A stretch of DNA of 64,000 bases from Streptomyces malaysiensis subsp. samsunensis (GTDB lineage: Bacteria > Actinomycetota > Actinomycetes > Streptomycetales > Streptomycetaceae): NCBI RefSeq assembly GCF_024519315.1, contig NZ_JANIIC010000024.1:62001-126000 (forward strand). The letters are read 5' to 3'. Of the stretch, positions 15,005 through 23,425 are shown in pieces; position 1 is the stretch's first letter; each line of letters starts with the position of its first letter. The notes under the pieces are model-generated. The model saw nothing but the letters and a program-made list of their open reading frames with translations, was not told the DNA's origin and did not search any database. Position numbers and translations under genes: made by a program.

Positions 15005-17151
15005 CCACCACCTACCCCTTCAGCGCGATCGTCGGCATGGACGGCCTTCGGCTCGCCCTGCTCCTCAACGCCGTCTCACCCGCCGTGGGCGGCGTCCTGG
15101 TGCGCGGCGAGAAGGGCACGGCCAAGAGCACCGCCGTAAGAGCGATCGCCGCGCTGCTGCCCGAGGTGGACGTGGTGGCCGGGTGCCGGTTCTCCTGCGA
15201 TCCGGCCGCGCCCGACCCGTCCTGCCCGGACGGTCCCCATGAGCCGGGCACCGGCGAGGCGCGCCCCGCGCGGATGGTCGAACTGCCCGTGGGCGCCTCC
15301 GAGGACCGGCTGGTCGGCGCCCTCGACATCGAGCGGGCGCTGTCGGACGGGGTCAAGGCGTTCGAGCCCGGACTGCTCGCGGACGCCCACCGCGGTGTGC
15401 TCTACGTCGACGAGGTCAACCTCCTCCACGACCATCTGATCGACCTGCTGCTCGACGCGGCCGCCATGGGCGCCTCCTACGTGGAGCGCGAGGGGGTGTC
15501 CGTACGGCATGCCGCGCGCTTCCTCCTGGTGGGCACCATGAACCCGGAAGAGGGCGAGCTGCGGCCGCAGTTGCTGGACCGCTTCGGCCTCACGGTGGAG
15601 GTCGCCGCGTCCCGGGACACCGGGGAGCGGGTCGAGGTGGTGCGGCGGCGGCTGGCGTACGACGAGGACCCCGAGGGGTTCGCGGCGCGCTGGGCGGCGG
15701 ACGAGGAGGCCCTGAGGGAGCGCATCGCGGCGGCGCGCGCCCTGCTGCCCCGGGTGGGTCTCGGCGACCGCGCGCTACGGCAGATCGCCGCGGTGTGCGC
15801 CGGGTTCGAGGTGGACGGGATGCGCGCGGACATCGTGACGGCCCGTACGGCGACCGCGCTGGCCGCCTGGGCGGGGCGCACCGACGTCCGGACCGAGGAC
15901 GTACGGGGGGCGGCGCTGCTGTCGCTCCCCCACCGCAGGCGGCGGGCTCCGTTCGACGCGCCGGGGCTCGACGAGGACAAACTCGACGAGATCCTGCGGC
16001 GGTTCGAGGAGGACGACCCGGAGCCGGATCCGGACCCGGGCCCCGAGGGCCCCGGCGACGGGCCGGACGGCTCGGACGGTCCCGACGACACCGGGGGCGG
16101 GCCCCAGGAGGGCGCGGGCGACGGGGCACGGGAGCAGACGCCGCCCACCACTCCCGAGCCGTCCGTTCCCGACCAGCGCGGGGGTGAGCACGAGGCGGCC
16201 GAACGCGAGGACGGGCCGGCCCGGGCCGATCGCGACGGCGGGGCGGCCGACCCGGGCGAAGGGGACGGCGGTACCGGCGGAGCCGGCGGTGAGCGGGCGG
16301 CCGTGGGCGCCGCCGAACCGTTCCGCACCCGGCGCCTGGACGTCCCCGGCCTGGGCGAGGGCGCGGCAGGCCGCCGTTCGCGCGCCCGCAGCGCGCACGG
16401 CCGCACCACCGGGGCGCGCCGCCCGCGGGGGACGCTCTCCGCGCTGCATCTGACCGCGACCGTCCGGGCGGCCGCCCCCCATCAGCGGGCACGCGGGCGG
16501 AGCGGACCTGGGCTAATGGTGCGCCGGGACGATCTGCGCGAGGCGGTGCGCGAGGGCCGGGAGGGCAATCTCGTGCTGTTCGTGGTGGACGCGTCGGGCT
16601 CGATGGCAGCGCGGAAGCGGATGAGCGCGATCAAGGGCGCGGTGCTGTCGCTGCTGCTGGACGCCTACCAGCGGCGGGACAAGGTCGGGCTGATCACCTT
16701 CCGGGGCGCGGACGCCGAACTCGCGCTGCCGCCCACCTCGTCGGTGGACGCGGCCGCCGTGCGGCTGGAGCGGCTGCCGACGGGCGGCCGTACGCCGCTT
16801 GCGGCCGGGCTGTTGAAGGCCCGGGAGGTGCTGCGGGTGGAGCGGCTGCGGGACCCCGCGCGCCGTCCGCTGCTGGTCGTGGTGACCGACGGGCGGGCCA
16901 CGGAGGCGAGGCGGTCCGGCGGGCCCGCACCGGTCGAGCGGGCCGGACGCGCGGCGCGGATGCTCGCGGGCGACGGGGTCGCCTCGGTGGTCGTGGACTG
17001 CGAGTCGGGGCCGGTGCGGCTGGGGCTGGCGGGCGCGCTCGCCGGCGAACTGCGGGGCACGCGGGTGACCCTCGACGAGCTGCGCGCGGACAGCGTGACG
17101 GCGCTGGTGCGCGATGTACGAAACGTATCGAACCCTCGGAGGGCCGCCTGA
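15001..17151 (+). CDS. ChlI/ChlD-type cobaltochelatase ATPase subunit
   Basis: A 716-residue fusion of the two small chelatase subunits. Residues about 1-340 are an AAA+ motor like ChlI/BchI (Walker A GEKGTAKST, Walker B GVLYVDEVNLL, sensor LLVGTMNPEEGELRPQLLDR). Residues about 345-470 form an acidic Pro/Gly/Asp/Glu-rich linker as in ChlD. Residues about 520-700 are a von Willebrand A domain with the MIDAS motif DASGS. With a large subunit CobN it would drive ATP-dependent cobalt insertion into hydrogenobyrinic acid diamide. CobN itself is not in the window. GTG 15001 overlaps the short ORF upstream, and the stop overlaps cobO as TGATG. Confidence 0.9.
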   Translation: MTTTYPFSAIVGMDGLRLALLLNAVSPAVGGVLVRGEKGTAKSTAVRAIAALLPEVDVVAGCRFSCDPAAPDPSCPDGPHEPGTGEARPARMVELPVGASEDRLVGALDIERALSDGVKAFEPGLLADAHRGVLYVDEVNLLHDHLIDLLLDAAAMGASYVEREGVSVRHAARFLLVGTMNPEEGELRPQLLDRFGLTVEVAASRDTGERVEVVRRRLAYDEDPEGFAARWAADEEALRERIAAARALLPRVGLGDRALRQIAAVCAGFEVDGMRADIVTARTATALAAWAGRTDVRTEDVRGAALLSLPHRRRRAPFDAPGLDEDKLDEILRRFEEDDPEPDPDPGPEGPGDGPDGSDGPDDTGGGPQEGAGDGAREQTPPTTPEPSVPDQRGGEHEAAEREDGPARADRDGGAADPGEGDGGTGGAGGERAAVGAAEPFRTRRLDVPGLGEGAAGRRSRARSAHGRTTGARRPRGTLSALHLTATVRAAAPHQRARGRSGPGLMVRRDDLREAVREGREGNLVLFVVDASGSMAARKRMSAIKGAVLSLLLDAYQRRDKVGLITFRGADAELALPPTSSVDAAAVRLERLPTGGRTPLAAGLLKAREVLRVERLRDPARRPLLVVVTDGRATEARRSGGPAPVERAGRAARMLAGDGVASVVVDCESGPVRLGLAGALAGELRGTRVTLDELRADSVTALVRDVRNVSNPRRAA

Positions 17152-17747
17152 TGCCGCAAGGACAACCGACCGTCGTCCCCGACGACGGGCTGACCACCCG
17201 CCAGCGCCGCAACCGTCCGCTGGTGCTCGTCCACACCGGTCAGGGCAAGGGCAAGTCGACCGCGGCGTTCGGGCTGGCGCTGCGGGCGTGGAACCAAAAC
17301 TGGCCGGTCGGTGTATTCCAATTTGTAAAGTCCGCGAAATGGCGGGTCGGTGAGGAGCGTGCGCTGCGCGTCCTCGGCGACTCGGGCGAAGGGGGGACCG
17401 TCGCATGGCACAAGATGGGCGAGGGCTGGTCGTGGGTCCAGCGCGACATGGCTTCCAGCGAGGAGGCCGCACGCGAGGGCTGGGAGCAGGTCAAGCGCGA
17501 TCTAGCGGCGGAGACATACCGGCTCTATGTGCTGGACGAGTTCGCGTATCCGATGCACTGGGGCTGGGTGGACCCCGACGAGGTGGTGGCGGTGCTGCGG
17601 GACCGGCCCGGGACACAGCACGTCGTCATCACGGGGCGTAACGCACCGGCGCAACTGCTGGACTTCGCCGACCTGGTCACCGACATGTCGAAGGTCAAGC
17701 ATCCGATGGACGCCGGTCAGAAGGGCCAGCGAGGCATCGAGTGGTGA
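17151..17747 (+). CDS. cobO: Cob(I)yrinic acid a,c-diamide adenosyltransferase
   Basis: A 198-residue BtuR/CobO-type enzyme that transfers the adenosyl group of ATP to Co(I) corrinoids. The modified P-loop HTGQGKGKSTAAFGLALRAW is near residue 25, followed by QFVKSAKW, the substrate-side motif WHKMGEGWSW and the acidic strand YVLDEFAYPMHWGW. The length is normal. Start and stop overlap the flanking cob genes (TGATG and GTGA), giving a translationally coupled chain. Confidence 0.95.
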   Translation: MPQGQPTVVPDDGLTTRQRRNRPLVLVHTGQGKGKSTAAFGLALRAWNQNWPVGVFQFVKSAKWRVGEERALRVLGDSGEGGTVAWHKMGEGWSWVQRDMASSEEAAREGWEQVKRDLAAETYRLYVLDEFAYPMHWGWVDPDEVVAVLRDRPGTQHVVITGRNAPAQLLDFADLVTDMSKVKHPMDAGQKGQRGIEW

Positions 17748-19192
17748 GTGTTCCGCGCCTGGTGATCGCGGCGCCCGCCTCCGGCAGCGGGAAGACGACG
17801 GTCACCGCGGGGCTGATGGCCGCGTTCGCGGAGCGCGGTCTGGATGTGTCCCCGCACAAGGTCGGCCCGGACTACATCGACCCTGGCTATCACGCGCTCG
17901 CCATCTCCTCGGCGGCCTCCTCGGCCGCCTCCTCGGGCGGCCGGTCCCGGGCCGGGGGCGCGCGCCCCGGCCGGAATCTGGACGCGTATCTATGCGGTCC
18001 GGAGCGGATCGCCCCACTGTTCCTGCATGGGGCGGCGGGCTGCGATCTGGCCCTGGTCGAAGGGGTGATGGGGCTGTTCGACGGGGCGGCCGGGCAGGGC
18101 GAGCTGGCCTCGACGGCGCATGTGGCCAAGCTGCTGCGGGCGCCGGTGGTGCTGGTCGTGGACGCCTCGTCGCAATCGCGGTCGGTGGCCGCGCTGGTGC
18201 ATGGCTTCGCGTCCTGGGATCCCGAGGTGCGGGTCGCGGGGGTGATCCTCAACAAGGTCGGTTCGGACCGTCACGAGGCGATGCTGCACGAGGCGCTGGA
18301 GGGGTGCGGGGTGCCGGTGTTCGGCGCGCTGCGCCGAACACGGGCGGTGCGGGCCCCGAGCCGCCATCTGGGTCTGGTGCCGGTGGCCGAGCGCCATGCG
18401 GAGGCGGTCGATTCGGTGGCCGCGCTGGCCGCCCGGGTGCGGGAGGGCTGCGATCTCGACGGGCTGCTGGCGCTGGCCCGCAGCGCACCGCCCCTGTCCG
18501 AGCGGGCCTGGGATCCGGAGGAGGAGGCGCACCGGGCGATCCGCACCGCCCCCGCTGCCGGGGGCCGGGCCGGGCGGGCGGCACGGCCGGTGGTGGCCGT
18601 GGCGGGCGGGGCCGCGTTCACCTTCTCGTACGCGGAACACACCGAGCTGCTCACGGCGGCCGGGGCGCGGGTCGTCCCCTTCGATCCGCTGCGGGACGAG
18701 CGCCTCCCGGAAGGCACCGGTGGTCTGGTGATCGGCGGTGGGTTCCCGGAGGTCTACGCCCCCGAGCTGTCCGCGAACGAGCCGCTGCGCGCCGCCGTCG
18801 CCGGGCTCTCCGCGTCCGGCGCGCCCATCGCCGCCGAATGTGCCGGACTGGTCTATCTGGCGCGTTCGCTGGACGGGGAGCCGATGTGCGGGGTGCTGGC
18901 CGCCGAGGCACGGATGTCGGAACGTCTGACGCTGGGCTACCGTGAGGCCGTGGCCGTCTCCGACACCTCACTCGCCGCCGCGGGGACACGGGTGCACGGC
19001 CATGAGTTCCACCGCACCACCATCGTGCCCGGAGCGGGGCCGGAGCCCGCCTGGGGTCTCGTCCACCCGGAGCGCCGTACCGAAGGGTTCGCACAGGGAG
19101 ATGTACATGCCTCCTATCTGCATGTGCACTGGGCCTCGATCCCGGGGGCGGCGGCCCGGTTCGTCGACAGATGTGTGCCCCCTGCCGGTTGA
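17744..19192 (+). CDS. cobB: Hydrogenobyrinic acid a,c-diamide synthase CobB
   Basis: A 482-residue ATP/glutamine-dependent amidase acting on the a and c carboxyls of hydrogenobyrinic acid (or cobyrinic acid in the CbiA pathway). The P-loop is APASGSGKTTVTAG at the N-terminus, then HKVGPDYIDPGYH, then VEGVMGLFDG. The C-terminal amidotransferase domain carries the nucleophile Cys in IAAECAGLVYL and ends with the HASYLHVHW block. A Ser/Ala/Gly/Arg insert of about 20 residues sits between DPGYH-LAI and RNLDAYLCG. GTG 17744 is preferred to GTG 17741, since it forms the GTGA overlap with cobO. Confidence 0.95.
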   Translation: MSVPRLVIAAPASGSGKTTVTAGLMAAFAERGLDVSPHKVGPDYIDPGYHALAISSAASSAASSGGRSRAGGARPGRNLDAYLCGPERIAPLFLHGAAGCDLALVEGVMGLFDGAAGQGELASTAHVAKLLRAPVVLVVDASSQSRSVAALVHGFASWDPEVRVAGVILNKVGSDRHEAMLHEALEGCGVPVFGALRRTRAVRAPSRHLGLVPVAERHAEAVDSVAALAARVREGCDLDGLLALARSAPPLSERAWDPEEEAHRAIRTAPAAGGRAGRAARPVVAVAGGAAFTFSYAEHTELLTAAGARVVPFDPLRDERLPEGTGGLVIGGGFPEVYAPELSANEPLRAAVAGLSASGAPIAAECAGLVYLARSLDGEPMCGVLAAEARMSERLTLGYREAVAVSDTSLAAAGTRVHGHEFHRTTIVPGAGPEPAWGLVHPERRTEGFAQGDVHASYLHVHWASIPGAAARFVDRCVPPAG

Positions 19193-19211
19193 GCCGAGGC
19201 GGTGAGCTGAC

Positions 19212-19712
19212 GTGGAGGTCATCGGCCGGGGCACGATATGTCCCCTGCCCGGGTCGCCACTCGTCGTCGGAGTCGGGGCGAGCCGGGGGGTGTCCGTCGG
19301 CGAGGTGCTCGGCCTGGTCGAGGCGACCCTGGCCGAGGCGGGCCTCTCACCGCACGGCGTGGCCGAGTTGGCCACGGTCGAGGCCAAGACCGGGGAGCCC
19401 GGGTTGCTGACGGCGGCCGAGCGGCTCGGAGTGCCGCTGTGCGGATACCCCGCGGAGGCGCTCGCGGCGGTGGAGGTGCCGAACCCGTCCGCGGCGCCGC
19501 TCAACGCCGTGGGCACGGCCGGGGTCGCCGAGGCGGCCGCGCTGCTGGCCGCCGGTCCGGGTGGCGAACTGCTCGTCGCCAAGCGGAAATCCACACCGCA
19601 CGGCCGCCCCGGAAGGGCCACCTGCGCCGTCGCTCGCCGTCCGGCGGCGGTCAAATCCGGGCAGAGCGGGCAGCGAAGACCTGCCGTGGACCGCCCCGAC
19701 GCAGGTCAGTAA
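19212..19712 (+). CDS. cobE: CobE/CbiG C-terminal domain protein
   Basis: A 166-residue protein matching the small CobE domain found alone or at the C-terminus of CbiG: LVVGVGASRGVSVGEVLGLVE at the start, TVEAKTGEPGLLTAAERLGVPL in the middle, then a closing ELLVAKRKS element. CobE takes part in corrin-ring synthesis, though its exact role is unsettled; CbiG opens the ring lactone. The final 30 residues are basic and not typical of the family, so the tail may be altered. It begins at GTG 19212, 20 nt after cobB. The methyltransferases that normally stand next to it are absent here. Confidence 0.8.
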   Translation: MEVIGRGTICPLPGSPLVVGVGASRGVSVGEVLGLVEATLAEAGLSPHGVAELATVEAKTGEPGLLTAAERLGVPLCGYPAEALAAVEVPNPSAAPLNAVGTAGVAEAAALLAAGPGGELLVAKRKSTPHGRPGRATCAVARRPAAVKSGQSGQRRPAVDRPDAGQ

Positions 19713-19780
19713 CGTCTCGGGGCGGAACAGCCCGCCCTCTGCCGACCGTGACCCCCGCATCACCTGTACAAGGAGACCTC

Positions 19781-20617
19781 GTGACGACCCCGCCCGCCCT
19801 GCTCGTCGCAGGCATCGGCACGCGAGACGAAAGGCATGCCGCCGCCTTCCACGCATTCGTAGAGGAGTTGGCCATACGCCACCCGGATCTGCCCGTGGCG
19901 GGTGGCCTCGCCGGACCGGGCGGCCACCCGCTGTCCGATGCGGTCACCCGACTCGTCGGGGAAGGGGTGAACCGCTTCGCGGTCGTCCCGATGACGCTGA
20001 TCCCGGCGGCTCCCCCCAGAGACGGCGTGGCCGCCGCGCTGGCGCAGGAGGCGGAGCGGCACGCCGACGCCTCGTTCACCTCCGCCCGGCCGCTCGGCCC
20101 GCACCCCACGCTGCTGAGCGTGCTGGAGCGGCGGCTCGACGAGGCACTGGGCAATCGGCCCCGGCTGCCCTCGGACCGCGCGGAGACCACCGTGCTGCTG
20201 GTGGGCGATGGTTCGCCGCTCCCCGCCGCCAACGCCGAGGTGCACCGCGCGGCCCGGCTGATGTGGGAGGGCCGTGGCTTCGCGGGCGTCGAGGTGGCCT
20301 TCGCCTCGCTCGCCGCACCGGATGTGGCATCGGGCCTGGACCGCTGCGCCAGGCTGGGGGCGCGCCGGGTCGTGGTGCTGCCGTACTTCCTGTTCGCGGG
20401 CGGCGCCCTGGAGCGGGTGCGGCAGCAGGCGGAGGGCTGGGGGCTCGCCCACCCCGAGGTCGAGGTGGTCCCGGCCGATGTCATCGGCCCGGCGAAGGAG
20501 TTGGCCGACCTCGTCATGGACCGCTATGAGGAGGTGGCCGACACCGCCGGGCGCGGAGGCTGCGCCGATGAGGCCCATGCCTTCGCGCATCCCGACGCCC
20601 ACGCCGATGTCCGCTGA
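19781..20617 (+). CDS. cbiX: Sirohydrochlorin cobaltochelatase CbiX
   Basis: A 278-residue single-chain chelatase of the CbiX/SirB/HemH class-II type, inserting cobalt (or iron) into sirohydrochlorin. The two half-domains of the family are visible: VAGIGTRDERHAAAF with FAVVPMTLIPAAPP, and VLLVGDGSPLPAANAEV with RVVVLPYFLFAGGALERV. The first metal His common in CbiX (GHGSR) is replaced by GIGTR, while the C-terminal part keeps acidic and aromatic residues. The C-terminal 20 residues are His/Ala/Asp-rich (HAFAHPDAHAD). GTG 19781 follows AAGGAGA. It overlaps cobC by 50 nt. Confidence 0.87.
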   Translation: MTTPPALLVAGIGTRDERHAAAFHAFVEELAIRHPDLPVAGGLAGPGGHPLSDAVTRLVGEGVNRFAVVPMTLIPAAPPRDGVAAALAQEAERHADASFTSARPLGPHPTLLSVLERRLDEALGNRPRLPSDRAETTVLLVGDGSPLPAANAEVHRAARLMWEGRGFAGVEVAFASLAAPDVASGLDRCARLGARRVVVLPYFLFAGGALERVRQQAEGWGLAHPEVEVVPADVIGPAKELADLVMDRYEEVADTAGRGGCADEAHAFAHPDAHADVR

Positions 20618-21845
20618 TTCGTTGGCGGGCGTGTCCGCGAGTGCGAGTGGGTCCGCCGCCGGGTCAGCCGATGGCGGATCCGCCGGGTCGGCCCCGGCCT
20701 CCGGGTCCGCCGCGTCCGCCGGGTCAGCCCGGTCCTCCGGGTCTTCCGGGTCAGCCCTGTCCGCCGGGTCCGCCGGGTCGGCCCGGTCCTCCGGGTCCTC
20801 CGGGTTCGATCTGCGGCATCACGGGGACGCGGAGGTGCGGGGTGCCGATGCCGCGCTGACGGACCTCGCGGTCAATGTCCGGGCCGGTACGCCTCCGGAG
20901 TGGCTCAAGGCCCGGATCGCCGCGTCCCTCGACGGGCTGGCCGCCTACCCGGACGGGCGGGCGGCGCGGGAGGCGGTGGCCGCGCGCCATGGGCTTCCGG
21001 CCGGACGGGTGCTGCTGACGGCGGGCGCCGCGGAGGCATTCGTCCTGCTCGCCCGTGCGCTGCCGACCCGCCGCCCGGTGGTGGTGCATCCGCAGTTCAC
21101 CGAACCGGAGTCGGCGCTGCGGGACGCGGGGCACACCGTGGAGCGCGTGGTCCTCGATGAGCGGGACGGCTTCCGGCTGACCCCGGGTGCGGTGCCCGAG
21201 GACGCCGATCTGGTGGTGATCGGCAACCCCACCAACCCCACATCCGTACTGCATCCGGCCGACGCCCTGGCCGAACTCGCCCGGCCGGGGCGGACGCTGG
21301 TGGTGGACGAGGCGTTCATGGACGCCGTCCCCGGCGAGCGCGAATCGCTGGCGGGCCGCACCGATGTGCCGGGGCTTGTGGTGCTGCGCAGCCTCACCAA
21401 GACCTGGGGTCTGGCGGGGCTGCGGATCGGCTACGTACTGGCCGAGCCGGACACCGTCACGGCGCTGGAGCGGGTCCAGCCGCTGTGGCCGGTGTCCAGC
21501 CCGGCCCTGGTGGCGGCCGAGGCGTGCTGCACCCCGTCCGCCCTCGCCGAGGCCGCATACGCCGCCGACCGTATGGCCGCCGACCGGGCCCATCTGGCCG
21601 ACCGGCTGGCCGAGTTGGCGGAGGTGCGAGTGTGCGGTCCGGCGGCCGGGTCCTTTCTGCTGATCCGGCTGCCGGGCGCGGCGGCGATCCGCACCCGGCT
21701 GCGGGAGCTGGGCTTCGCCGTCCGCCGTGGAGACACCTTTCCGGGCCTCGGCCCGGACTGGCTCCGGCTCGCCGTCCGCGACCCCGCCACGACGGACCGT
21801 TTCGTGATCGCCCTGGCAAAAGCCGTCGCGGAGTCGGCTGACTGA
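20568..21845 (+). CDS. cobC: CobC-like PLP aminotransferase/decarboxylase (B12 pathway)
   Basis: A 425-residue fold-type I PLP enzyme related to CobC/CobD-type threonine-phosphate decarboxylase, which supplies aminopropanol phosphate for cobinamide. Visible features: DLRHHGDAEV substrate region, LTAGAAEAFVLLARAL, VIGNPTNPTSVLHP, VVDEAFMDAVPGE and the PLP lysine in LRSLTKTWGLAGLRIGYVLA. ATG 20568 is chosen because GGAGG lies 8 nt upstream, which makes a 50-nt overlap with cbiX. Residues about 25-80 are a Ser/Ala/Gly repeat unlike the rest of the family. The normal enzyme begins at about residue 80. Confidence 0.88.
   Translation: MRPMPSRIPTPTPMSADSLAGVSASASGSAAGSADGGSAGSAPASGSAASAGSARSSGSSGSALSAGSAGSARSSGSSGFDLRHHGDAEVRGADAALTDLAVNVRAGTPPEWLKARIAASLDGLAAYPDGRAAREAVAARHGLPAGRVLLTAGAAEAFVLLARALPTRRPVVVHPQFTEPESALRDAGHTVERVVLDERDGFRLTPGAVPEDADLVVIGNPTNPTSVLHPADALAELARPGRTLVVDEAFMDAVPGERESLAGRTDVPGLVVLRSLTKTWGLAGLRIGYVLAEPDTVTALERVQPLWPVSSPALVAAEACCTPSALAEAAYAADRMAADRAHLADRLAELAEVRVCGPAAGSFLLIRLPGAAAIRTRLRELGFAVRRGDTFPGLGPDWLRLAVRDPATTDRFVIALAKAVAESAD
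20650..20806 (+). repeat. Tandem GGGTCCGCC-type repeat inside cobC
   Basis: About 157 bases made of imperfect 9-nt units (GGGTCCGCC, GGGTCAGCC, GGGTCCTCC). In the cobC frame they encode runs of Ser-Gly-Ser-Ala. In the +1 frame the same DNA reads Gly-Pro-Pro in a collagen-like series. Probably a slippage-generated expansion between the start region and the catalytic domain. Confidence 0.8.
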
Positions 21846-22243
21846 CCGCGCCAATGGGGGGCACCAACTGACCGCAACAACAGCCTGACCGCGCGCCGCG
21901 CGGGGCGGCACGCGGTCATCTACGGCTTGCCCGTGCCCCCGTGCCCCGAGCCCGGTGTCCGCACCGCGCGGTACGGACACCGGGTCCGGCTGGCCGAGCG
22001 CCAGCCGTAAGGCGCCAGGTTCAGGCGTCCGGGCCAACCGTCAGGCATCAGACATCAGACCCGGACCTCCGAGCCAGGCGTCATACCCGGACGCCCGGCC
22101 CACACGACCGGCCCACACACCCGGCCCAAGCGTCCGCGCCAACCGCCCGACCCAGACACCCGGGCCAAGCCCAGACGTCCGGGCCAAGCCCAGACACCCT
22201 GGCCTGGCCCAGACACCCAGGCCAGGCCAGGCGTCAGCCGACG
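21846..22243. repeat. Gene-free stretch with degenerate direct repeats
   Basis: About 400 bases between cobC and a convergent surface-protein gene. From about 22080 to 22240 the plus strand is a series of related units such as CCGGGCCAAGCCCAGAC, present exactly at 22160-22176 and 22179-22195, with further variants on both sides (CCCAGACACC, GGCCCACAC). No gene is evident. It may serve as a convergent transcription end zone. Confidence 0.55.
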
Positions 22244-23167
22244 TCAGCCGGCGTCGCTGCCGCCGGCGCGACGGCGGCGGGCCAGGACGAGGGCGCCACC
22301 GCCCGCGGCGAGCAGCAGAGCACCGCCGCCCACCAGGTACGGCGTGGCCGAGCTGCCACCGGTCTCGGCCAGGTGCTCCGGCTTGGGCTCGGGCGTGGTC
22401 TGGGAGCCCACGCTCGGGCTGGGCTCCACCGCCGCGGCCACCGGCGCCTCACAGGTCGCCCGGGCGAGGGTGACCTGCCCCTCGACCTCGGAGACGTTCA
22501 GCTTGAGCGGGTTCACGGAGACCCTCAGGTTGAGGGCCGTGGCCGCCGCCGTCCGCGAGGTGGTGGCCGTCCGTGACAGATCGAGCCGGACCTGGCCGAG
22601 CGACGGCACATCCACCGTGGTGGTGCCGCTTGTGCTCAGGGTGGCCTTCCTGCCGAGCACGCTGACGCTGCCGAGCAGGTTGGAGTGGGCGGTCGGCCGC
22701 TTCCCCGCGGCACACACCGCCTTCGAGGTCACCTGCTCGACCGTGATCAGCGGCACCGCGGCCAGACCCGGCACATTGACCCGGGCGTTGACGAGGTTGG
22801 AGTACCCCTCGGCCCGCTGCTTGTCCGCCGCGGCCCGTGCAGTGGCCACATCGGCCCGGAGCACCTTGAACGGCCGGCCCCCGTCCACGCCGTCCAAGGT
22901 CGCGCTGAGTGCCGTCTTGCTGGCGGTCGCGGGCGCGTGAACCTCGTTCAGCGCGACCGAGAGCGGAGCCGAGACGGTCTTGTTGAGCAGGGAGACATCG
23001 AGATCGGTGCGGAGCACGACCGCACCCGCCTTACCGGTGGTCGCACCGGTGTCGGCCTGCGCGGTCGCCGCGGGCAGCAGGCCCAGGACGGAGACCGCGG
23101 CAGCGGCAGCGGCGGCCGCCAGACGGCGGGTGGGCATGCCGAAGTAGGTGTTACTGGAACAGGACAC
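22244..23167 (-). CDS. Secreted surface protein with LAETG sortase signal
   Basis: A protein of about 307 residues (297 if the ATG at 23137 is used). An N-terminal signal peptide rich in Ala/Leu ends near TAQA-DTG. The mature part has repeated Val/Thr/Leu/Ser-rich beta-type sequence with two conserved Cys (KAVCAAGK and RATCEAP). The C-terminus is a textbook wall-sorting signal: LAETG, a hydrophobic stretch PYLVGGGALLLAAGGGALVL and RRRR. Streptomyces class E sortases prefer LAXTG, so it should be attached to peptidoglycan. The domain is otherwise unrecognised; from memory an equivalent is SCO1860. The start is GTG 23167, which has a G-rich sequence upstream. Confidence 0.85.
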   Translation of the reverse strand: MSCSSNTYFGMPTRRLAAAAAAAAVSVLGLLPAATAQADTGATTGKAGAVVLRTDLDVSLLNKTVSAPLSVALNEVHAPATASKTALSATLDGVDGGRPFKVLRADVATARAAADKQRAEGYSNLVNARVNVPGLAAVPLITVEQVTSKAVCAAGKRPTAHSNLLGSVSVLGRKATLSTSGTTTVDVPSLGQVRLDLSRTATTSRTAAATALNLRVSVNPLKLNVSEVEGQVTLARATCEAPVAAAVEPSPSVGSQTTPEPKPEHLAETGGSSATPYLVGGGALLLAAGGGALVLARRRRAGGSDAG

Positions 23168-23425
23168 GTGAGTAGACCCCCACAGGAGACATGGAGCCGC
23201 CGGCGCCTGCCGCGGGGGACTCCACGGGCGCCGACGGCCTCGACCACGCCATATTTGCGCACCGAGGGTAAACAGGCAGACACATCATGTCCGTTCATCC
23301 CAATGGGTGTGGTTCGCCGCCCAGTTCGAACCGCGTTCCCTTCGGGAACCCCCGCCCCACCCGTCCCCGCGCCCCGTCCCCCGTGTCCGGTCGGCCCCCG
23401 TGTCCGGTCGGCCCCTGTGGCCCGG

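Noticed and set aside
20641..20859. A 72-codon collagen-like Gly-Pro-Pro frame
   Set aside because: It is the +1 reading of the 9-nt repeat within cobC; it has no ribosome site and ends in unrelated sequence from the antisense-like frame of the aminotransferase.
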